A stretch of DNA of 64,000 nt, taken from assembly GCA_963922205.1 (NCBI GenBank), contig CAWUHX010000024.1:1488001-1552000 (forward strand), in the 5' to 3' direction. This document shows, one piece after another, positions 44,766-55,286 of this stretch; position 1 is the stretch's first letter; every line of letters begins with the position of its first letter. A program made the translations under genes and the position numbers. The notes beneath the pieces were generated by a model. That model was not told the origin of the DNA, made no database searches, and was given only the letters and a program-made list of their open reading frames with translations. The stretch is from Romanomermis culicivorax. Lineage: Eukaryota; Nematoda; Enoplea; Mermithida; Mermithidae.

Positions 44766-47144
44766 TTTCTGGGGATACTGCAATGGTGTAAGAAATTTAT
44801 CCCAAACCTTGCAAATCTTGCGGAACCGTTGTATAAGCTTACCGCTACGGGAAAGAAGAAGTTCCAAGCAACAGAGGAACATCGCCAAGCGTTTGAGAAA
44901 CTGAAAAAAGCACTCACCTCAGTGCCATTTCTATGGTATCCTGTTTTGGATGGAACTGTGGAGTTCATTCTCCAAACAGATGCCAGTGGAACCGCACTGG
45001 GAGCAGTACTTTATCAGAAGACTAAAGATGACCAATGGGTAATAGCCTATAGCAGCCGAATCCTTAAGGAAGACGAGAGGAAGTGGTGTGCTACAGAGCG
45101 AGAATGCCTAGCGGTTGTCTATGGTCTTAAAGTTTACCGGCACTATTTGTTTGGGCAAAAAGTATTGATCAAAACTGATCATAAACCTCTCTTATCTATG
45201 AAAGTTAATACTCAAACTAATGATAAATTGAAAAGATGGTATTCCATTATAAATCAATTTAATCATAGGTTGGAGTATGTGCCTGGTAGACAAAACGCAA
45301 TGGCCGATTTTCTCTCAAGAAAAGATGAACCCGAAGACGCTAAGGACAAAAACCCACCAAAATGGGAATATGTCTTCAAAATTCAATTTTGTAATTTCGG
45401 AACTCAAACCAATGAAATTGAAAGCCAAATAGTGGTACAACAATTTCAGAGGATGAGGGACGAAGAGGTTGAAAGTAGAGACGAAAAAATTGTCCCCAAG
45501 CAGACCGAGGAATTGACGGATATCCAGGAATTGACGGTAGGAAATGACAGCATTGCACCAACTACCAAAGATGTATTGCAGAGCAGAAATGAAATGCAGA
45601 AGCTTACGGTAGTTGATGCAGTCACAACTAGAAGACAAGCAAAACTTCAGGATCAGAGTGCACAAAATCAAGAACAGGGTACATCTGTACCCAATGATCC
45701 TGAAAACATTGCTTGGCTTTTCCCGAATAGAGAAAAGGAGTTTGAAGAGGTGAAGGAAGGAGAAAAGGAAGAAAAGGATGATGATAAGATCGATTATCCA
45801 ATTGATCTAAATGTTATCGCTCAATTGCAAAAAGAAGACACTAATCTTACCCCAATTTGGGAAAGATTAGGGGTCAAAAACACTACGAAGTATCATAGTG
45901 GATTCTATGAGGATAACGGAGTTCTTTATAGGGAAACTGAGGGACGTGGCCATGATCAGATCGTGGTCCCGAATTCCCTCAGAGACAGCATACTTCACCA
46001 ATATCACGGAGCCGTTATAATGACACACCAAGGGTTCAAAAGAACTCTGGGTATTGTCAAACAGCGGTTCTGGTGGCCTGGCATTGAAAAAGATGTCAGA
46101 AATTGGTTGAAGTTTTGCCCTGTCTGCCAAGTGGCTACTCCCCGTAAAAGCTCCATATCCCCATTGATACCCATTATACCGGAGGGTCCCTTGGATATTG
46201 TGTCTGTGGACATAGTAGGGATTGCTCCCTTGAGGGAACCTCGCCCATATGTCATTGTCTTTCAGGATTATTTCACTAAATGGGTTGAAGCTATATTGAT
46301 TCCTGATCAGACGGCTGAAACCATAGTGGATGCATTCTTAGAGCATGTGATATTTAGGCACGGTACCCCAAGAAAACTTCTTAGTGATAATGGATCTGGA
46401 TTTAATTCAGATCTTATGAAAGCAGTCTGTAAACTGTTAGAGTGCAGAAAAATTTTCACAACAGCATACCACCCACAGGGTAATGGTATGGTTGAGAGAT
46501 TTAACCAAACTCTAATAAAGCAGCTGCGAAAAGTTGCAATTGAGGATAACAATAAATGGCCAAGGTACCTCAGTGCAGTGGTATTTGCATATAATGCCAC
46601 ACCTCACGCAGCAACAAAATGCTCACCATTTTCACTGCTGCGGGGGCATGAAGCTAATTTTGGTATCGATTTCACTGCTGCCCTTAGAATAGTCATGCCT
46701 AATGACTATGAGGCTTACAAGTATGTTTTGGCTACCCATCTTACAAATTTGTACGAAAGTATTGCCGAAAACATACAAAAAGCCGCTAAGGACAGCAAGA
46801 AATATTTTGATAACAAAATTAAAACTTCTGGTTTTAAAAATCAAGATTGGGTTCTGTTGAAAGTAGACAGACAGAAAAAATTGGGGTTACCTTGGCAAGG
46901 ACCATATATCATCATCGATGATAAAAGATTGAAAGACAATGTGCTCACAATAGCGCATTGGAATAACCCGCTTAAAAAGCAGGTCGTATCGGCAAGTAGG
47001 CTAAAACACTTTCGATACGAAGGTACCAGATGGTTTCGACACGAAATGTCGCAGGTCTTCCGGGATACTCCAGTTAATGCAACTGGAAATCCCGCCGAAA
47101 CCGAAGATCATCCGGTCGTTATTTCGGTGTCTAAAAATTTTTAG
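44766..47144 (+). CDS. pol: RNase H and integrase block of pol
   Basis: Same frame as the preceding block. Counted from the Met at 44829 (771 aa): RNase H with QTDASG at about 50, RECLAVVYGLKVYRHY and KTDHKPL; an HHCC zinc finger near 390-435 (HQGF...CPVC); integrase core D,D35E with VSVDIVG (~460), LSDNGSGF (~519) and GNGMVERFNQT (~555); a C-terminal GPY-type motif LPWQGPYII. These carry out RNA template removal and insertion of the cDNA into host DNA. No chromodomain follows. A TAG at 47142 ends the frame. AATAAA at 47176-47181 could give a gag-pol mRNA its own 3' end. Confidence 0.93.
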   Translation, partial: FLGILQWCKKFIPNLANLAEPLYKLTATGKKKFQATEEHRQAFEKLKKALTSVPFLWYPVLDGTVEFILQTDASGTALGAVLYQKTKDDQWVIAYSSRILKEDERKWCATERECLAVVYGLKVYRHYLFGQKVLIKTDHKPLLSMKVNTQTNDKLKRWYSIINQFNHRLEYVPGRQNAMADFLSRKDEPEDAKDKNPPKWEYVFKIQFCNFGTQTNEIESQIVVQQFQRMRDEEVESRDEKIVPKQTEELTDIQELTVGNDSIAPTTKDVLQSRNEMQKLTVVDAVTTRRQAKLQDQSAQNQEQGTSVPNDPENIAWLFPNREKEFEEVKEGEKEEKDDDKIDYPIDLNVIAQLQKEDTNLTPIWERLGVKNTTKYHSGFYEDNGVLYRETEGRGHDQIVVPNSLRDSILHQYHGAVIMTHQGFKRTLGIVKQRFWWPGIEKDVRNWLKFCPVCQVATPRKSSISPLIPIIPEGPLDIVSVDIVGIAPLREPRPYVIVFQDYFTKWVEAILIPDQTAETIVDAFLEHVIFRHGTPRKLLSDNGSGFNSDLMKAVCKLLECRKIFTTAYHPQGNGMVERFNQTLIKQLRKVAIEDNNKWPRYLSAVVFAYNATPHAATKCSPFSLLRGHEANFGIDFTAALRIVMPNDYEAYKYVLATHLTNLYESIAENIQKAAKDSKKYFDNKIKTSGFKNQDWVLLKVDRQKKLGLPWQGPYIIIDDKRLKDNVLTIAHWNNPLKKQVVSASRLKHFRYEGTRWFRHEMSQVFRDTPVNATGNPAETEDHPVVISVSKNF

Positions 47145-47561
47145 CAGAAAATGCCGTATACGTGTATTTTATGTGAATAAAATTTCTATTTATTGTGTTA
47201 TTTAACCGATTTATATTCGTTTAATACCTTTCTTAAATTTTGGGTAGCAAAGGGTCAAATTTTCAGAATAATATTGTTAATTTGTACACCCGACACTAAA
47301 ATTTTTGGATTACATTTTGGGAGGTTTACGACCAATTTTCATTTTCAATTTCAAAAGTCGTATTTTTCTTGTGCTCCGCGTCGCACAAAATTTTCGGAAC
47401 AAATTTTTTCGTCCAGCCCAAGGACCCGATAAAATTATTTTCGGTAATTTCGTATATTGTATCGATACTGAAGTAATGATAAGTGTTCTTTAACATTTTG
47501 TTTACTTTAGAAGATACAACGCGGAATTTTAGAAAAAAAAAATTTAAAAAATTTTTTTAAA
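47145..47561 (+). other. gag-pol / ORF3 intergenic region
   Basis: 417 nt. Contains AATAAA (47176-47181) and, at 47501-47510, TTTACTTTAG, a plausible splice acceptor for a subgenomic mRNA that would start ORF3. No coding sequence was recognised. Confidence 0.4.
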
Positions 47562-50500
47562 ATGTCGAAATTAGGCGTTGCGCCTTTCGCGCGAAATTAT
47601 TGCGCACACGCCGACCACATCAAGGCGGGCCAACCGCAAGGCCGCCAAAACAATTGTTATTTTTTGACCGACGGTAAGTTTTTTATTTAATTATTTCTTG
47701 GTATGTGGGATGAATTCGCCCATTTAGGTGTCTTAGGAATGATTTCTTCACGCTCAATTTTCTGAATGGGCCAACCAAGGGGAAAACGAGTTCGAAGAAA
47801 AGTTTCTAAAAATGTTAGGATAGGTGAAAAGAAAAAACCTAATGGATTTACGGCCCTAAAAAGCCAAAGTCTAATGGTTTTTACCTTGGATCCGATTCCG
47901 AAGCATTTATTTTTGGTTTTATTGAAGCCCCTGGTTTACTAAATTTATTTCTTGGATTAATTAAAACCTTAATTGGTATTTATTCATTACTTAATTTTGG
48001 TACCGAGGCGTGAAGTTATCGCTAGGGTAAGTGGTAAATTGACGGCGGCCGACGTCGAGAAGCGAAAGGTGGTGCAGATGTGAGGTTCCTGAAAAATTGG
48101 TGTAGCATTTGCGTTAACCACTGGGCCTGCTTACTTTATGACTTTGACACCTAACCTCACTAATTAATTTATTTTTCCCCACGCTAAATCTTTTTTTCTA
48201 AATTGGTGCCGGTCAAAGTTGATTATTTATTTCGTGGTGGTGGCCTAATGCCTGATTTATAAAGGGTCAAGGGGCAAATTCTTTTTGATTTTTAGACTAC
48301 AACATCAAGCGTCTGGTCCGCGTCGGAGAAATCGAACAATGGTTCGCCGGCGCGATGGGTTATTGGCCGCAAAGACCAATGGAACCCGAACGGGTTCACG
48401 GCGGCAACATCGAACCAATCCTGAAGCAATTGGCCACAAGCCAGTTTCGGGGGCTAGGCGTTGTCGGATTTGACGTCGAAAAGGTCAAGAAGACCGAGGT
48501 ATGTATTATACCTTATAAGGTAGCGATCCAGAACCGGGAAGGGAAAGAGTTCGCTAGGCTGGTGTCATTTGCACACATAGATGGTTCCAGCTTTGTGATC
48601 GACCTTACAACATTGAAGCCGCAGGAGTGGGATCTTTTGATTTCATTCCTGGCATCGGTGGATCGTTTCTTGGTCGGTTTCAAAGTTGTGGACGATCTGG
48701 TTGCAATTTTGAACGTCTACGGATCCGGGTCAGGGGCCTCGGCTCATGATAAGACGAAAATTATACAGGCCCGTATACTCCAAGGATTTGGAAAATATTG
48801 GGACTGTGAAATTTGCGTCAGATTGATGACGGGGCCCATGGCCAATCACGCTCGTGATTTAGGATTGTGTCCTGAAAACCTTGGGTTAAAAGGACTTTTC
48901 ACCGAATTTTACTTGGCTGATGTCGGCAAATGCCAATGCGACTTCGGTGACAAAAAGATTCGAGAAAAGTTCTTGGCCCCCAAGATTCAAGACACAGAAA
49001 TTGTGTATGCTGGCCTGGACGCTTATTATTCAATTGCCGTATTTTTAGGGTTCTTTCACTACGGGTTTTGCGGTGAATTGAGTGGGGTTACGGCAACGTA
49101 CCCCCATGATATTGTATCGCCGGCCCAAGTAAAGACCTTGGCCTTCCGCTTTTATACGGTGTACTCTCAAGACCTAATGGGGTTCGAGGATCGAAACTTC
49201 GTAGATGAGAAGGACATCATAAAGAGGCAGTTGTTGAAGGTCTACCATATGATGCGGCAAGAGGTAATGGCCAGGTGGGCTACACAATTTCATAATGACT
49301 TGCCAGAATATTCGTGTCCTGCGGATATTAAAAATCCCGCTAAAGCTACGGACCACACTTTACTGTCTGGGGTTTATCCCAAGGCGCTAAAAGCTGGTCC
49401 AAGCAAAAAGAAAAGAAATCAGTGGGAAGACGTAAGTGATCCGGAGGACATGGATACAATGGAACAACAAGTCAATAGGACAAACGAGGTGATAAACCGG
49501 CTGCACACAGAAATGTTGCAAGGGGTTTCATTTTTCAAATTGACGGATCCTGTAGATGTTGTATGGTATATCACAGCCGGTCTTGCCATGAATAAGACTC
49601 CTCGACAGGACTGGTCGAAGCAGCTTCAATCGTTCCAACTCGGAACGGACTGCTACAAACCAGTGGAAATCGACACCGGTATGGCTAAGTACGACAGGGA
49701 TCACTGGATGGCAGACTTGAGGAATTACGAGCATGTCATGGACTCAACGAAGTTTCCTGCGTTGGAGAAGGCATGCAACCTAATTCCTCTACCATTCTTT
49801 GTTTTCTGGCCTCATAGCCGTGCCGAGTACGACTACATACTGAGGGAATTATTGAATTATAATTTCCTCAAATCCTACTCGAAGGAGGATGCAGAATTAA
49901 TAAAGAAGATGGCATGGAAGACCGATGACAGGGTTTTACAGAATTACGACATAGTAGCATCATTACCGCCAACGGAACCTGAACATGCTGTAAAAGGCAA
50001 AAGGGTTACGACCTGGCAAAATAGGTTTGGTTTTATGCCTATTCGGTTGCGCTTGCTCAACAAAATAGGTTCTCCAATTTCGACGGAAAAAGCAAAAGAC
50101 AATATTACCCATAACAAGGATTATTGGGCCAACTGCTTTTTCTACGTCAGATTCTACTATGCGGAATTTGGTAGTAAAACCCCGTCACTGCGATATGGCC
50201 TATCACCAGACACGCCTACTCTTCAGACGGGTCAGATCAGATGTATACCGGCTGATTATCCGTTGTATACTATTGAATTTCCTGAAAAGTGTATTCACCG
50301 GAGGCCTCTGCCGTCGGAATTACCCATGGTTATCTATTCATACCGTAATCAAACCAAACAATCCGATTTCAGGACGAAATCCGATATACTAGACCCTGAT
50401 AATGAACCCACAGTTCAAACGGGTCTAGTGGACGAGGACGTCACGGAATTGGAGAGTGAGGATGAGGATAATTCCGCACTCCTGGGAGAGGAAAGCTGCA

Positions 50501-52359
50501 AGGAGGTTGACGACGAAGACGCATTATTGTATATTTCGATCGCGGACCCCCAAGTAGCCGAATCTGCGGTGACAGCACCTTCTGTCACGCAGTTGCAACC
50601 GCAACCACAAGTTGTGACGCAGCTGCAGACGGAAATGCTGCCGCCGCCGCCTGGCTTACCTACACCACAAGTCACACAAACATCTATGGATGCGAGTCAG
50701 TACTTGTCTAGCGTAGAAAGTCAAGCGCAATCGGAAGAAATTCCGATTACCCAGGACGAGCAGAACGTCTATGATCAGGCATATATTAATGAGTACATGG
50801 ATGCCGAAGGTGGAAAGAAGAAGGAGGAAGAGCAGACAGCAGGGACACCTAGCCATACTGTGGTGGAAACACCACAAGAGCTAGCGGCCCGGCTGGCTGA
50901 AGAGGATAAGGAAATTCAAGTATTAGCCTTGACCTGGGACAAAGAAGGTGTTCCCGGATACTATACTGCTGAGGCGATAAAAAATATGAAAATAAAAGGT
51001 TTAAATGATAGGCAAATTTTCGTTAACTTGAAAAAGAAACGAAAAACAAAAGCCCGTCAGGAGAAGAAAAAGGTGGAAAAGGCAATTGCGCAGCCTGCAA
51101 AGGTTACGCAGCCGAAACCTGCCAAAACTTCTGCTCCGGCTTCAGCAACGGTATCTGTGACCACCGTATCTTCAACTACTCCTGTGTCGCAGACTGTCTC
51201 TACAGGTACTTTATCGATGGCAACGAGTCAGTCCACGCAATTTGTGTCGCAGGCTACGGACACCTCTGCTTCCGGACGGCGTCAGCCTAAGGTGCAGGGA
51301 GCTCCTAGCAAGCCACAGGTTGCAGGACAAAAAGTTCAAATCTTTACACCAGGAAAGATAAAGCCGTTAACTCTGGTTACTGTTGACCCAAATCAACAAA
51401 CACCAGAAATGACGGTGGAGTTATTCCGGGATGTATTGTTGGATTTTTGGCAAGTCACCAAAGATAAAAGTAGAGTCAGAGGTCCAATTTCTTTTGCTAC
51501 ACCGGAATTGGCTAATTATTTCTGCGACGAGCAGTTTGAAGATCCAGAGATTTGGCTGATGGTCAATAAAGCGGTCAGGACTATATACAAACTGTATCAG
51601 CCACAGTTTGATGTCCAAGGTGGATTTTTATACGACTTGCGAAATATTCCAGAGCCACTATGGGATAGGATCATTCGTGAGATTGTCCTTGAATGGCTCA
51701 CGGAATATCGAGGGAGTGTCGTATTTGCAGCTGTCAGATATTTGTGTATGATGATATTCCTTATGCTTGACTATGCACCACTTACGGCTGAGCAGATCGG
51801 TAAACGATCGGTCTCAGCCAAAGTGTTTGCAAACATCATGCTGTTACAGGAATATCGGAGTGCCACTGCTTCGGATGTTTTCAAGACTGCCTATCGCTTG
51901 GTGATGTATAATTACAGTCAACAAGCGGCGGAGATGGATGTCAAAAGGTCAGGTAGCCCAAGTCCTCCGACTACTGTTAAATTTAGCAAAGTTCAGAACG
52001 ATGCGGGACAGACCTTTCGGGCACCCGGACCCGCAAGCAGTCAAACTGGTGGTCAAGGAGCCACGGTTGGTATAGCCAACCAGGTCTTTGCTGGCCCCAG
52101 TTCTGGCACTGGGCAAGCCTCCAGAACCGTTCCGAAACAACAGCAACCTATACAGCATCTACAGGGTGCTAGGGGAGCTCGTGGAGGACGGGGAAGGGGT
52201 GCCCAACCAGGCCAGTTTCATTTTAACAATCCGAACAGGGGCAGAGCTGGTTACGTTGGTGGCCGAGGTATATACCGAGGACAACACCCTCGTGGTGCAT
52301 TCCGAGGTCGCGGAGGTCATCAACAAGGCCAGCAGCAAGGCGGCGGGCAGCAACAATAA
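47562..52359 (+). CDS. ORF3: DEDDy 3'-5' exonuclease with RGG tail (spliced, ~1391 aa)
   Basis: Exon 1 is 47562-47673, beginning MSKLGVAPFARNYCAHADH. A GT-AG intron spans 47674-48295, and exon 2 is 48296-52359; the junction restores an Asp codon and stays in frame. Without the intron, translation could start at ATG 48355 (1334 aa). Counting from 48355: Exo I GFDVEK (D40, E42), Exo II LVGFKVVDDL (D114) and Exo III YAGLDAYYS (Y218, D222), with the spacer LGLKGLFTEFY usual for RNase D/WRN-type nucleases. All four acidic residues and the Tyr are present, so it should be active on RNA or DNA 3' ends. The next ~700 residues are unidentified. They are followed by acidic, Thr/Gln and Ser/Thr-rich linkers, a helical domain (~1020-1190), and an RG/RGG and Gln-rich end (RGARGGRGRG), an RNA-binding type tail. 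It sits where errantiviruses have env, but no signal peptide or clear membrane anchor is seen. Confidence 0.88.
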
Positions 52360-53853
52360 TTTTTAGCCGCCAAAATCTTGGTCAAAAATCCTCCATTCTT
52401 GACTTCATTTCATTTATTCAAAAAATACAAAAAACACAAAAACATAAAAAATTACAAAAATCCAAAAACATTAAAAAACATAAAATACAAAAATATTATT
52501 TAAACTTTTGGTTGTGTTGTTGCCTTTCAAAAAATCTCATTTTCTGGCCAAGCTCATCGCTTGAGTCCACATTTTTGGTTTAATTTTCTTTCACTTATTT
52601 TTCATTTGTTATTTTTTCTCGTATTTTAATCTCGTCATTTTGCCTCGTATTTTTCTTGTCGTTTTTTCGGTGTCTTGTAAATTTTTCTTGTTATTTGTGC
52701 CTCGTATTTTAAAATTTTGCTCAATTTTTTCGCCCTACTAGTTTTGTAAATATTTGTTCGCCATATCGTATTTTAAATTTTTTCGTACAAAAAATTGGCG
52801 ACGAACCGAAAGGGGCGATGGAGCGGATGAAAGTAGCCGATTACTGCAAGGATTGGGACGCTGCTGCCAAAGACACTCCACATCACTCAATGGGACGAAG
52901 CGATCGACTGTGGAGGAAGGTACCTAGGAGCCTCAAGGCACGCTGGCGAAGCCAGGGAAAAGTCAAGCCGATGCAGAGTCGTCGATCCGTCAGATGCCGG
53001 ATCAGTGATCGATCGTGCCGCGGCATCTCAGTGGACAGACCTAGGTAACCTTGTAAAAAGACTTGACGTTGGAGGTGGTCTTGACCCGTACACCCTTCAG
53101 GGTCAGGTCAGGACGATTATGACCCGTACACCCTTCGGGGTCGGATCATAATCCTTTTAAGTTGGGATCCAGTAGTAGGTCACACCGTAAAAGGTAAAAG
53201 TCCTGCTCACGGTTTCCTTCTTCACCTCCCGTTGGTCAGTTTCAAGGCCCGAGGGATGTTGGGGATGTGCTTACGGCAGTAGCAATCCCACATCTATGCA
53301 AAATTGGTGAATCGACAAAGTTACGATTCGACCAAAAAGAGCAATGTTTATCATTCTCGTACTTTGGTGTGTTTCGGGCGAGTCGCGTCCGTTATAAATT
53401 ATATTGTACTGTTTCGCCTAGTAAAGGCCGACGCTGACAGCCCCACACCACATTTGCATATTATTATTATAATAATTATTTATTATTTATATTATTATTA
53501 TTACTCGCGCATTGAGCGGTTGGAGGGAGTCGTCTTACACGGGAGCCAAGCCAAGGTGAAGCCCCAGTCCTTTTGGATATTATTGAAGTGAGTTCTGTGT
53601 ATTTGTGTGAATCTTTAGGAGGCATCTGGGGAGACCCTGAGTGCCCTTCGATTGCAAGAGTTAGAGTTTCCAGTTACTTATTAGTGACTGAAGGTTGTGT
53701 TTATTTCTGCTTAAGGACTGTTGCACTGTGTTCAGTTGATTGCTAATAGGAAGCTCCTTTGAGTGACCTACAGTAGTCGATTGAGTACAAGCTGATAGGA
53801 CTTGAGTCATATTGCTGACATCTTCGGATCTAAGCAGAGAAGTAAACATAACA
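52360..53853 (+). other. 3' internal region between ORF3 and the 3' repeat
   Basis: T-rich to 52795, with repeated CTCGTATTTT / TTGTCGTTTTT motifs. Then TTGGCGACGAACCGAAAGGG at 52796, which resembles a gypsy primer-site leader, and a short basic frame (52818-53048). GACCCGTACACCCTTC-(A/G)-GGGTC is repeated at about 53083-53143. TGTTGGGGATGTGC at 53259, after a purine-rich GAGGGA, resembles an LTR start, and TTATAAATTATA at 53391 looks like a TATA box. ATT/TTA microsatellite at 53460-53502. An AAGCAGAGAAG near 53833-53843 is the nearest purine tract to the 3' repeat. Confidence 0.5.
52818..53048 (+). CDS. Small basic ORF of unknown function
   Basis: 76 codons, starting MERMKVADYCKDWDAAAK; the second half is Arg/Ser-rich. 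It follows a primer-site-like TTGGCGACGAACC. An AAG/GTACCT at about 52917-52922 could be a splice donor, so only the first ~34 codons may be coding, as a leader exon. No family recognised. It may be noise. Confidence 0.25.
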   Translation: MERMKVADYCKDWDAAAKDTPHHSMGRSDRLWRKVPRSLKARWRSQGKVKPMQSRRSVRCRISDRSCRGISVDRPR

Positions 53854-55279
53854 ATGAATCAGCCAAATAACTTATCATTTTGCATGAAAATCTGAAACAA
53901 AGTAAGGACAGTTGCCAGGCCCAATTTTGAATTAATTCTGAAGACTACCACGATGACGAAGAAGTGGAGGCCATCATTAGTTATTTTATAAAAAATGAGA
54001 TGTTGGTTTTACCTGAAATGGATGATGCTTCTCCTTGGCATCTTCTTTGGATTAATTTTGTTGATTTTTATAATGTTTATTCTGATTATTAATCTGGTCA
54101 TATATTGAATGAATTGTTGAAAATTTGAGTTTTTTTCATATTTCAGCTCACAGTATATGTTACTGTTAAATACTTGACACTTAAAAAACTGTGCATTTTT
54201 CATCCCAGTTTTGGCTATGCGCTCTTTTTTCTTTTCACTCTTCCTTTATTTGTTTTTTCGAGTTTTTCATTTCTTGAGTGAATTTTTATGTATATTTATT
54301 TTATTTTTAAGGCATTTTCAGAAAGAGATTTTCAAAGGGATTCACAATATGTTGGTTGTGCTGTGCTTATAGCATTTTCAATGGATATATAACTGCGTGA
54401 AAATTCTGAATCTGAAAATTAGGTGTAAACACATTCTTAGGACTAGGACCTGACTTTGTTGTAGCAGTGAGAAACATGCTATTAGATGAGTTTCATATGA
54501 GAAAAAGATGTGGCCAAAACAGATCTCTGCTGGTAAAGCATATCAGCTATAACTCTCAAATATGTGTTGAGACAGCTTGTTTTACATCTCACTTTTCTGA
54601 GAATTTCTTGAGATTTCACAGTCGTAAATGGTTAAAGCTTATTCAGAAATGTGAGACAAATAATTCCCTACATCTACTGAGAATTTAAGACCTCGTGTAT
54701 GATTTGCAGCCTCAAAAATGGTCGACTTTAAGCGAACCTAAAAATTTTTTCGAGTGCTTGGCTGAGTCTTATTTATACTTTACTTTTATCATAGGTGGCG
54801 CGACCAGGTCAACCTATAATATACTTGGTCCTCAAATTTCATGCCCACCCCTAGAGCCAAAACGGTAAGAGCTAGAACCTTCGGGTTTTTCGCATAATAT
54901 CGGGCATAGCGGCAAACTATGGGGTGCCTTTTGTCATTTTGCCTCTATCTGCAAGTAGTGCTCGGTGGGGCCCCAAAAACATGCAAAAAGCGCACTTTTT
55001 AAGGCCCCCAGTTCCACCATGCCCAGCAATCGGTGTGCCATATCCAACCTCCATACTTCGGCCTGAGCATCTTGGGGATGTAATCTCAAATGTGAATTTT
55101 TTTTTTTAAATATGGCCTCCATTCAATTATATGGTTGTCCAAAGTCCCGGAAAACGCCAAATTCTCCAATTTTGTTATATAATACTTATGGGTTCAAAAA
55201 AAATTTTTTTTGGAGCATAATGCACTACTAATTTTTTTGCAGTTTCAATTGAACCTGTAGCCTTACTGGAATTTTTGGG
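53854..55279 (+). repeat. 3' long terminal repeat
   Basis: 1426-bp copy of 39018-40442, offset 14836. Differences noticed: G to A near 53991, C to T near 54829 and near 55168, an extra A in a C run, and ±1 changes in C and T runs. Confidence 0.85.
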
Positions 55280-55286
55280 CTGCTAG

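Larger units (their letters stand above)
39018..55279 (+). mobile_element. Ty3/gypsy-like LTR retrotransposon with an extra exonuclease gene
   Basis: 16.26 kb bounded by direct repeats 39018-40442 and 53854-55279. Order: repeat, possible primer site, gag, protease, reverse transcriptase, RNase H, integrase, extra nuclease gene, long 3' untranslated part, repeat. The two repeats differ by about three substitutions and three single-base length changes by eye, implying a recent insertion. Odd points: the repeats do not begin TG or end CA in the usual way, no short target duplication flanks the element (GATC/ATG on the left, GGG/CTGCT on the right), and gag-pol has two in-frame stops. Protease-RT-RNaseH-integrase order and a D,D35E integrase with a GPY motif place it in Ty3/gypsy. 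Confidence 0.88.

Noticed and set aside
41402-47000. Many minus-strand open frames opposite gag-pol, up to 193 codons
   Set aside because: They mirror the strongly coding plus strand and have no recognisable motifs.
47562-52359. ORF3 as an env (envelope) gene because of its position
   Set aside because: It has no signal peptide, no convincing transmembrane anchor and no furin-like site. The N-terminal part has exonuclease motifs instead.
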